Position numbers and translations under genes: made by a program
Part shown: one piece after another, positions 55,501-64,000 of the stretch
Numbering within the stretch: position 1 is the stretch's first letter
Layout of the letters: each line of letters opens with the position of its first letter
NCBI GenBank assembly: GCA_030789695.1
Contig: CM061140.1
Coordinates: 173,562,319-173,626,318, forward strand
Source of the DNA: Scilla litardierei
Lineage: Eukaryota; Streptophyta; Magnoliopsida; Asparagales; Asparagaceae
Direction: 5' to 3'
DNA: 64,000 bases
The notes under the pieces: generated by a model
Databases searched by the model: none
What the model was told of the DNA's origin: nothing
The model's input: the letters and a program-made list of their open reading frames with translations, nothing else

Positions 55501-56644
55501 GCTTCTTGGGATCATTGACACACGGGTTTGCCACATCATGGTCCATCGTTCATGCTTTGCATGAGTGCCTTTTTGAGAAATTTAAGAGCACTGTGTAGCA
55601 TAGCATGACTGGTCACTTATACATGGACTTGAACTGGTTTATGACCAATAATGCAATGAAGACAATTGTACATCAAGTAGCACGGTCTGAATCAACTAGT
55701 CAAATGCAGAACTATGTAATTGTGTAGTTAGCCACATTTATGGATTACCACTTGCACATGAGAGTGGATAATTCAAAAGGGAAACCCGCCACATTCCCTT
55801 ATATTCCATACATCCACATTGCAAGAAAATAGACATTGAACCCAAAAAGGATATGATCACAGGGGAAGTGATGATAAAGACAGAGTTAGATCGAGTTTAC
55901 AGGTGATATGAACAGCTGGATGGGCTAGCAAGTTGCATCTGTTAATGAAATTGAAGGAGATATCCACACCGGAGACCACTTCGCTTATTGAGTCGGATGT
56001 GAAGGAAAATGTGAGGTGTATGCAAAAAAAGAAAAAGAAGGAGAAGAATGATACATCCACATGGCGGCAACCTTCTTACTCTAAGCATGTATTATTTGAT
56101 AAATGTAGTTGCACCACTCCTAGTTCAGGGTCTAAGACAAAAGCATACATGTTACAACCACCGTGGCAAAAGAAGGAAAGGGTGTACAGGTCACATGCGG
56201 CTTCAGCATCGACACCATTTATTGATAACGTATCAAAAGGTATAAGGCAACATGTACATATTGTCAAGGATGTGAATGATGATGGCAACTGTGGGTACAT
56301 GGTAGTCTCATGTCTACTTAACTTATGAGACGATAATTAGAGGAAGGTACAGATTGACCCGAGGATGGAGTTTAATAAATACAAGGATGAGTACACAATG
56401 ATGTTTGGTGTAGAAGGAGTAGAACAACATAATGTGACATTGGTATATTTGGATAACAACCCCTCATACACTGTTGGATGACTATGCCAGATATTGGCCA
56501 TCTAATAATAGCATCCTAATATAACTGTGTCATACATTATATATACAATGTACAATGTCTTACATTTTTGTCTATAAGATCGGAGCCATTACCATTACAT
56601 ATTTGGTCCATATCACTATTGGGTTCATTAAAGGTAATCACTTT
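52548..56644 (+). pseudogene. Mutator-like transposase with C-terminal OTU protease domain, broken
   Basis: Plus-strand reading over several frames matches plant MULE transposases. A FAR1-like N-terminal domain includes HMFFACERSDIYRGHGYKT (near 52689) and NVTIIKTIYNARQ (near 53009). The DDE domain includes MDCTYKTDRYQLSLLEIV (54949 on), LALMNVINKYF and SWLDKYKEQFLSVWTDRSFH. The C-terminal part has KLKEISTPETTSLIE and a Lys-rich run. An OTU-type cysteine protease domain follows: DDGNCGY (56278-56298) with the catalytic Cys, then MPDIGHLI, LTFLSIRSEP and GFIKGNHF (56621-56644) with the catalytic His. Stops and frameshifts are frequent. A solo LTR splits it at 53157-54884 and Tat element B cuts it off right after NHF. 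Confidence 0.8.
53157..54884 (+). mobile_element. solo LTR inside the Mutator-like pseudogene
   Basis: 1728 bp, TGTTATGTATTG...GATCCGTACA, flanked by GTGTG duplications (53152-53156 and 54885-54889). It is the same family as 7279-9057, in opposite orientation, with the same start, the AATGACTCTC...TTTTAGTCTCATG block, the decamer array (53620-54150), the Mut-independent TGTGTAG/TGTGTATG repeats (54545-54660) and a poly-C block before TCTAGTG. It interrupts the transposase between its N-terminal and DDE domains. Confidence 0.92.
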
Positions 56645-57382
56645 TGTTAGTGCACGAGTACGAATTCAACTGGGATATCCGCATACCCGACCCATTTAGA
56701 ATCCGCAACCCAATACCACCCCCTCATAGCGGGGTACCCCTGAGTCAGACGACTAAGTCATTTGACAGTTAGGCTGGCGCTACCATTTAGGGGAACGTTA
56801 ATGGGGCCGAGTAATTGGGCAGCCGTTAACTCGAATCCTGGAGAAGATCATGCCCTAATCAATGAGGAACTGTTACACATCATCAGTTGGAATTACCTAT
56901 AAATAGACCAAAGAACGAAGGTAAAGGGGCTCTAGTTCCAAGCTACGAGGTCTAAGACATAGAACTCTACTTTCTCAGCTTATACTCCTTATACATTCGA
57001 GCTTGCGTTGCCAGTCTTAAGACGAACATCAGTGGGTCGATCTCAGCTGCACCAAGCTCCCTTTCTCCATTAAGTTCCATACTAACTTAAGCATCAGAGA
57101 GGATTTGGGTTGGAACCCAGATCGGACCCCCCTAACGAGTCCCTGTGGTGCAGATCGACGGTCATCATCCAACGTCGAAGGTCGACATTGAGCTTCCCAG
57201 CCTTGAACGATCGACGCAACGATCGCTCGAAGGTCGATCGAGCACCGCATCATCTTCAACTACCATCATTCAACATTGGTTCTTCCAACCGAGTGTCATA
57301 CTCCAACTGCTGACGAGGCTCCACTCAGCAGCTCGAGCCTACGTCAGCTTGACAACTGGCTCAGTCAATTTTGGCCTTAACA
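56645..57382 (+). repeat. 5' LTR of Tat element B
   Basis: 738 bp, TGTTAGTGCACG...GGCCTTAACA, with a TATAAATAG box at 56898-56906. Its 3' half is similar to the LTR of element A, while the first 250 bp are different. Confidence 0.88.
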
Positions 57383-57384
57383 AT

Positions 57385-57400
57385 TTGGCATCGTCTGTAG
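57385..57400 (+). other. primer binding site of Tat element B
   Basis: TTGGCATCGTCTGTAG, two bases after the LTR. It resembles the TTGGCGCCGTCTGTGG site used by plant Tat elements with CpG-type changes. The tRNA is inferred, not proven. Confidence 0.65.
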
Positions 57401-57426
57401 AAAGCCACGAGTCGACATCCCGATCG

Positions 57427-57555
57427 ATGAACCACTCGACCATGTCGACTCACCCATCCACATCCTCCGAGGATGCCACGAGACCTCCCAGCGTCAGACT
57501 CATCAACATGATAATGGGAGGTCCCCCGCACCAGGAGTTATCGACCTCTCTCTAA
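57427..57555 (+). pseudogene. gag remnant of Tat element B
   Basis: About 40 codons, MNHSTMSTHPSTSSEDATRP then RLINMIMGGPP. The latter resembles the C-terminal end of Tat gag (INxIxGGP). The whole capsid and nucleocapsid part is missing, so an internal deletion joined the first gag codons to the last. Confidence 0.55.
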
Positions 57556-57573
57556 TGCTTATACACCGAAAGG

Positions 57574-60500
57574 TTGATGACAGTATCTGTATGGCGAAAG
57601 CACCCCAAAGATTCTATGCTGCCTATATCATTCTCGGATGAAGATCTAGAAGGTGTGGAACTGCCACACGATGATGCAGTCGTCATCACAGCTACCATCA
57701 AGGAGATTGCCGTAAAAAGGTTGCTTGTTGACACCGGAAGCTCGTGCTACATACCCTTCTTCAATATGTTGGAGATGATGAAGATGTCATCCGTGGAGTT
57801 GACGCCTTGTACGGGGCCCATGGTGAGATTTACCGGGCATTCTGCCCCGATAGCGGACATCATCACCTTACCAGTGACACTCGGCACGCATCCTCGAGAA
57901 ATCACTCGCATAACCAGCTTCATGGTGGTGAAGATCAACTCGGCGTACAATGGGATCATCGAAAGACCACTATGGAATGCCATAGAAGCGGTGGTCGCAA
58001 CCTTTCATCAGATGATCAAATTCCAGACCACCGAAGGGGTAGAAAAAATAAGAGTTAATCAGAAACAGGCACGATCATGCTATACATTGTCCACCGCTCC
58101 GAGGAGGATCGAGCAAGCAGATCCAGTCAACCCGGCCTGCCACAGTCGAAGAAACGAAGAACATCCGAATCTCCGAAGAGGAAGGAAAAATTATTTCTAT
58201 TGGGTCGCTACTCCCTTTCGACCTAAAGAGACAGTTAATCGCCCTCCTAAGAGAGCATGCCGACATCTTTGCCCGGACCCCGAAGGATATGCCCGGCATC
58301 AACCCAGAGGTAGCATCCCACAAGCTGGAGGTCAACCCGACCTCCAGACCCATGAAGCAAAAGAAGAGAAACATGTGAGGCGAAAAAATGAAAGCTGCAA
58401 TCGAAGAAGTGGATCGACTTCTAGAAGCTGGCTTCATTTGAAAGTCAAATACCCTGAATGGCTCTCAAATGTCGTGATGGTCAAGATGGCGAATGGCAAA
58501 TGGCAAATGTGTGTAGACTTCACTGACCTCAACAAAGCATGCCCGAAGGATAGCTACCCCTGCCACGAATCGACCATCTGGTCGACAATGCTTCGGGCTA
58601 CGAACTCCTCAACTTCATGGACGCATTCTCAGGATACAATCAGATCCAGATGGCACTAGAGTATGAGGAGAAAACTTCTTTCATCACCGATCGAGGTATT
58701 TTTTGTTACACCAAAATACCATTTGGTTTGAAAAATGCAAGGGCCACATACCAACACATGATGAACGACGTCTTCGAGGCTCAAATAGGATAAAACCCAG
58801 AGGTCTACGTCGATGACATGTTGATAACATGTTGGTCAAGTCGAAGAAGCCACCAGATCACGTCACAGACTTGGGGTGATATTTACACAGATTCGGCGAT
58901 ACAACCTTCGGCTAAACCCTGCCAAATGTACCTTTGGCATTCGGTCAAGGAAGTTCCTCGGGCTCATGTTAATGAGTTGAGGGATCGAGGCCAAACCCGA
59001 CAAGATCGCTGCCATTGTCACTATGAAGAAGACATCGACTCTCAGGGAGCTCCGAAGGCTGAACGGAAGGATAGCCACCTTGGGACGATACTTTCTAAAT
59101 CAGCCGAGAGGTCATTGCCTTTGTTCAAGGTGTTGAGAAAGGCGATAGCCTCCGCTTCAAGCAGCAAGAGAGTCATCGAATGGGATACAGACTGCAAAAA
59201 AGCTTTTTCCGAGTTAAATGAATACATTTGCACCCCACCGCTCCTAATCAAGCCAGATAAAGATGACCAGCTCATCATATACCTGGCCGCCACCGAGGAG
59301 GCTGTGAGTTTGGCGCTCGTCAAAGAAGACACAGTGGTACAACGGCCCACCTACTACGTCAGTCAGGTTCTCTGAGGCACGTAGGTCAACTACCCGAGGA
59401 ACGAAAAAGATGGCTTTCACACTGGTCCAATCTGCAAGGAGGTTGCGACCGTACTTCCAAGCACACACCATCCTGGTCCTCACCGACACTCTCTTAGAAT
59501 AGACCCTAAAGAGACTCGATCGTTCAGGGAGAATGACGAAATGGGGGGTCAAACTAGGCGAATTTGACATCCAGTTTAAATCAAAGACCGCCATCAAAGG
59601 GTATGCTTTCACCGACTTTATCGTCGAACTCACTTACAACGATGGCCCGCAAGAAGAGGTATATGCAACTAGCGTAGACATCTTCCCATACCTTAAATGT
59701 TTAGCCCCACAGGAAGCTCACTATGTGATCTAAAAGATCCACGAGGGCGATTACGGAAACCACAGCGGGGAAAAATCCATAGCTTTGAAGGCCATAAGAC
59801 AAGGGTATTTTTGGCCAACGATGTTCAAAGATGCCGTCGAATACGTTCACCGGTGCTCGACCTGCCAAAAGTTCTCAAAGATCAGCTCGGTCCCACCAAC
59901 TGATCTGATCCCCATCGTCAGTCCAGTTCATTTAGCCAAGTGGGGACTATACCTCCTTGGCCCGTTCAAGCCAGCGAGTGGGCAACTGAAATATTTAATA
60001 GTGGCGATCAACTACTTCACAAAGTGGATCGAGGCGGAACCTCTGTCCCGAATCACCTGGAAGGAGGCTCGAAGCTTCGTTTGAAAGTCCATCGTCTGTC
60101 GTTTTGGCATCCCACAATCCATAGTGACATACAATGGGACACAGTTCGACAGCACCGGCTTTAGAGACTTCTGCTCAGAGCTGAAGATCAAGTTACACTT
60201 TGCCTTCGTCGCCTATCCCCAGTCGAACGGTTTGGCAAAAGCAGCCAACAAAAGCATCCTCGGGCCCCTACAGAAGAGAATAACCGGGCTCGAAGGGACT
60301 TGGCCGGACGAAATCCACGATATACTATGATCACACAGAACGACCCACAAAAACTCTACGGGGAAAACACCATTTATGTTGGCCTACGGATGCGAAGCCG
60401 TCGTCCCAATAGAAGTCAATGAGTGGCTGCTTCGTCTCCAATACTATGATGAAGAAAGAAACTAAGAAGGCCTCGAACTCAACCTACAACTGGTGGACGA

Positions 60501-60786
60501 GGTCCGCGAACGGGCTTTAGCGACCCTCATCGAGCAAAAAGGACGCATGGCCTGGGATTTCAACTCAAAGGTCCACGAACACAGCTTCCGGGTAGGCGAC
60601 TTGGTACTGCATAAGGCCGCTTTCACTCTCGAGATTCTCAAGCAGGGGAAGCTCGCTGTGAAGTGGGAAGGACCCTACACAGTGATGGATGTACTCGGTC
60701 CAGCCACCTATCGACTCGCTGCTTTGGTTTATAGAGAACTTCCTCATCACTGGAACGCTGAGCATCTGTGGAAGTATTATCAATGA
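57574..60786 (+). pseudogene. Tat pol polyprotein, broken
   Basis: Protease comes first: MLPISFSDEDLEGVELPHDD, then RLLVDTGSSCYIPF (about 57718). RT follows with YPEWLSNVVMVKMANGKWQM and CVDFTDLNKACPKDSYP (58450-58560), FMDAFSGYNQIQM and YVDDML (58807). RNase H and a connection region lie at 59230-59660. Integrase has CSTCQKFSK, FGIPQSIVTYNGTQF and YPQSNGLAKAANKS. The three catalytic acids of integrase are replaced: Y in WGLYLLGP, Y in VTYNGTQ and K in GLAKAAN. A C-terminal SH3-like part (VGDLVLHKAA..WEGPYTV) ends NAEHLWKYYQ at 60786. Several stops and frame changes make it inactive. Confidence 0.88.
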
Positions 60787-60889
60787 TTGTACAAATGGGG
60801 TAAAATGTTTGAAATCTATCTTCGTCTTTTATCATATGAATGTTCATGATGAATACAAAGTAGATCGTTCTTTGACATCAGTCGAAACG

Positions 60890-61330
60890 CCCTTCTCAAG
60901 CATTCTCGTCGGCCATAAGTCGAAGGGGTCTTGCCACGCGCCACCGAACGACCCTCGTCAGCCATAAGTCGAAGGGGTCTTGCCACGCGCCACCGAACGA
61001 CCCTCGTCGGCCATAAGTAGAAGAGGCCTCGCCCTCACCACCGAACGACCCTTGTCCTTAGCCGCAAGCCGAGGGATCCTTTTGCTACTGAGCGACCCCC
61101 GGTACTCGTCGATCGTAAGTCGAAGGGGCCTCGCCCCTCGCCATCGAATGACCCTTGTCGTCACCATAAGCCGAGGGATCCCCCCTCGCCATTGAACGAC
61201 CCCCGATACTCGTCGACCATAATTCGAAGGGGCATCACCCCTCGCCACTGAACGACCCATGACGCTCGTTAGACATAAGCCGAGAGACCCCCCCTTGCCA
61301 CTGAACGACCACCGATGCATATGTCGAAAG
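60890..61330 (+). repeat. tandem repeat array of Tat element B, about 8 copies
   Basis: Monomers of about 51 bp anchored by CGAACGACCC and CATAAGTCGAAGGGG. The first two copies are nearly identical, the later ones more divergent and slightly longer. The core words are shared with the 58-bp array of element A at 17460-18690, and the position after pol is the same. Confidence 0.85.
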
Positions 61331-61518
61331 GGATTCTCCCCTCACTACCCAAGGAAACGTGATTTATGGTTTAAAATGTTACATTCATCGATTGAATACG
61401 CCCAACTTACCTATGACAAAACTTACCTAAAGATTTCTATGAAATTTGAAGTTAGGTCGTTGAGGGTCCATACACACGCATGTATTCAAATAAATAAGAA
61501 ATGTCGCAAAAAGTTTTT

Positions 61519-63532
61519 TCATTTATTTGAATGAAAGAAAATTACAAAAAGCCAAAACAAAAGGCCTGTCGGCCTAAGAGGGAAGGGAGCACTTCCGGAC
61601 GCAAAGACGTTAGTAAAAGCCTCCATCGCCTTTGTGAGCTTTGTCTTAACCTCCGTCTTCTCCCTCACAGTGGCCTCCTCAAGCCCTGCGACTTTGACCT
61701 GAAGCTCAGCCACCTCCACCTTGTAAGCTTTCTCCCACCTCTCGGAGTCATAAGCTTTGGCCCGAAGCTCGACCATTTTCTTTTGAGAGGCATCGAGCTC
61801 ATCCTCAAGCTAGGACATCTCCAACTGCCACTAAAGCTCTGTAGATTTGTAGAGGTCTGATAGCGACGACATGATGTCCTTAGCCTCCGAAGCCACCCAC
61901 TCGACCGCCGCCTTATCTACGAGGGATTTCCCCAATGCCTCCTCAGCCTCCTTCGCCCAAGCCTCGAGGCTGAGCACTTTCCACACCTTGTCTGCCACCT
62001 ACCGACCTCATTCGATCAAGTCAGCAGCTTGACGGTGCAGCACGGCTCCGAGAATGGACATCTGCAAAAAATGAGGGTTAGTCAAAACAACGACTAACTT
62101 GGACGATGATAAACAAGGACTCCGGCGACATACCTGGTATTCGCCCCCCACAAAAAATTTGGCCACCCTTTTAAGGTCCAACCTCTGCAGGAGCTCCAGA
62201 TCCAAAGGAAGAATCGAGTTCTCCACCAACCTGGCAGTCGTCCCGAAATCCCTCAAGGCCGACTCCTCCTTTACAATGGCAAAAGGAGGTAGATGAAAGT
62301 TGCCTTGTACCTGCCCCGATGATCGAGAAGAAAGCCGATTGAGCAGTAACACTCGATCGAACTCCGTAGGGATCGAGCCGACCAAAGGAACAGGCGACAC
62401 GATGTCGCCCTAAGGCCACTGATCCAGAAAGGGCGTTACGGGGTCCTGAGACGCCAAAGTTGTCTCCACCACCCCCTGGGGCTCGAGAGGAGCGACCCCT
62501 ATGCCTTTCCCCAATGGATCCTCCTCCTCCACTCGCCTCCTCTTTACAGACTCCTCCATCCCATGGGAGGGCATCTCCCTCTTCTGGCCGATCGCTTCAG
62601 TCGGCTCAACAACGTCGGCTCAACAACGTCTACTGCATCAACGTCGACCACCACCTGTGGCATTGCAACCACGACAGAAGCCATGGGCACAGCGGGCCGC
62701 ACAGGATCCTGGCTGGAGGCCTCTCTCGAGGAGGCTTAGGAAGATGGCCTGGAGGTCCGCTTAATCTCTCCCCCCTCGAAAGAAGAGCTCTGTTGGGTGT
62801 GGAGAGGAGATCGAGAGCCAGATCCCTCGACGCGTGAACTCGACCTTTCGGCACGGGCACCCGACCTTTCGACTGTTCTCTTATTCTTCTACTGCACCCT
62901 CCAAATCGGTCCATTTTGGAGTCACCACTTCGCCGGCTTCCGTTAGTATCTGTAGTCAACAAATATAATTATCGTAAGTGGCGGAAAAAGGTCATAGAGT
63001 CGAGATGTATTACCCAGGCTCCATAGAAATATCTTTAGTGTATGATCATCCAACAAATACTGAATCGACCTTGTTACCTTGTCGACTCAAAAGGAACTTC
63101 ATTGCCTCTACGTGGCCCAGTAACAACTTGGCTCTGACCTCCTCCGATGATAACCGAGACTCCTCCGCATATAACTTCCACGATGAAGGGGTGAATATGG
63201 GATCAGAGTCCTAAGCGAAAAGCTTTAAGATACACACCAACCTCATTATTCCGTGGAAAACACACTCTCTCATTCGAATTGGGCACCTTAACCCTTAAAG
63301 GATCACAGAAGCAACCTCGCCAAACGTCGGTAGTCAGATCGAGAGAAAACTTAGGGACCATCTCTAAGATGACTTCAGAAACCCTCGACCTCCGATCCCT
63401 TCGGCGAATAGAAAGGATTGGCTCAATCCAAACTCCTTTTCCATTTTCAGGAACTTCCACGCATCGAGGGGACCGGAGGCGCACCACAAGCTCCTCGTAG
63501 GTCGGCTCCTTGAGTACGACTGGAGCAAACAT
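61519..63532 (-). pseudogene. antisense ORF region of Tat element B
   Basis: Minus-strand pieces are MFAPVVLKEPTYEELVVRLR (63532 on) running to EVGVYLKAFRLGL, a middle Pro/Ser/Arg-rich part (62450-62960), KEESALRDFGTTARLVEN and LDLKRVAKFFVGGEYQ (62140-62280), and a coiled-coil end ERWEKAYKVEVAELQVKVA (61519-61776). They align in order with the antisense ORF of element A (VYIKAFERGL; RGDSALLDCGIASRIAEN). The frame is broken. The function of this ORF class is not known to me. Confidence 0.65.
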
Positions 63533-63891
63533 ACCTAACGAACCTAAAGAGAATCAGAGTCGAAGAGGGGGATACCTTGCAAAGGAACAGTCGATCTCCG
63601 GGGAGGCGACGCTGGAAGCAAGCTTACGAAACAATGAAGAGGATGAAGCAGAAAGATCTCTACTTTTTCCTCGCTTTTCTCTTTTATATGAAGAAATCCA
63701 ACCGGCTGACATCCGATGCACGACACATGTCCAGGGCCAGCCACGAGAAACGGCAGAGATCGCTCCAAAGGCGAAAGGATTTTGGTGGCACAAATCAAAT
63801 CAGATGTTTCAAAAACCATGTGCATTTAAGGAGATTATCATCATTCGGTCTCATTCAGCGTGATTTCTGAGGCGCAAAAGATGGGGTCCAT

Positions 63892-64000
63892 TGTTAGTGC
63901 ACGAGTACGAATCCAACTGGGATATCCGCATTCCGACCCATTTAGCATCTGCAACCCGATACCCCCTGCTCATAGTGGGGTACCGTTGAGTCAGACGACT
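63892..64000 (+). repeat. 3' LTR of Tat element B, first 109 bp
   Basis: TGTTAGTGCACGAGTACGAA follows the purine tract AAAAGATGGGG (63876-63886) and repeats the start of the 5' LTR. It is cut by the window end. Confidence 0.9.

Larger units (their letters stand above)
56645..64000 (+). mobile_element. Tat-lineage Ty3/gypsy element B: pol present, gag mostly deleted
   Basis: 5' LTR 56645-57382, primer binding site 57385-57400, a short gag remnant, broken pol (57574-60786), a tandem array (60890-61330), an antisense ORF region (61519-63532) and the start of the 3' LTR at 63892. The left target duplication should be ACTTT (56640-56644); the right one is outside the window. The two LTR starts differ at roughly 10 of 109 positions, so the insertion is old. 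Confidence 0.88.

Overview
This is about 64 kb of a repeat-rich plant nuclear genome, most likely an angiosperm. It has spliced genes with GT-AG introns, a NAC transcription factor, and Ty1/copia, chromovirus and Tat-type Ty3/gypsy retrotransposons, plus a Mutator-like element and Helitrons. The species cannot be read from the sequence. There is no bacterial gene organisation, no CRISPR array and no recognisable tRNA or rRNA gene.

Only two host genes are well supported, both on the minus strand. The first is a four-exon NAC-domain transcription factor (14308 down to 11758). Its last exon carries a small tandem duplication that adds a premature stop. The second is the AP-2 clathrin adaptor sigma subunit. 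Its six coding exons, 142 codons in all, are spread over 25.6 kb (50998 down to 25437). Two introns of this gene are about 11.6 and 9.6 kb, and each holds a full-length, recently inserted LTR retrotransposon in the sense orientation.

Layout from left to right. 1-1038 is the 3' end of a copia element that has inserted into the LTR of an old chromovirus (1039-6766, minus strand, many stops). 7279-9057 is a solo LTR with target-site duplications. 9063-10750 is unassigned sequence with a TATA box. 11382-14308 is the NAC gene. About 15575-24219 is a Tat-lineage gypsy element with gag but no pol, a 58-bp tandem array, an antisense ORF and a 3' LTR. That LTR is interrupted by a small DNA transposon, which is itself interrupted by a 1.8-kb solo LTR. 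25437-50998 is the AP-2 sigma gene. Its introns hold an inverted-repeat element, Helitron ends, a nearly intact chromovirus (31034-37245), a long hairpin and an intact short-LTR copia (41571-46907) nested in an older copia remnant. 52548-56644 is a Mutator-like transposase pseudogene with a C-terminal OTU protease domain, split by a second solo LTR of the same family as 7279-9057. 56645 to the window end is a second Tat element with pol but almost no gag, a shorter tandem array, an antisense ORF and the start of its 3' LTR.

The most notable points are the AP-2 sigma gene hidden among transposons, the NAC truncation, an intact copia with 111-bp LTRs and non-canonical TA..CA ends, LTRs that carry arrays of short self-complementary motifs, and two Tat elements with complementary deletions. 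I did not find a clearly new biological system. The window is best read as nested transposon stratigraphy around two regulatory and trafficking genes.
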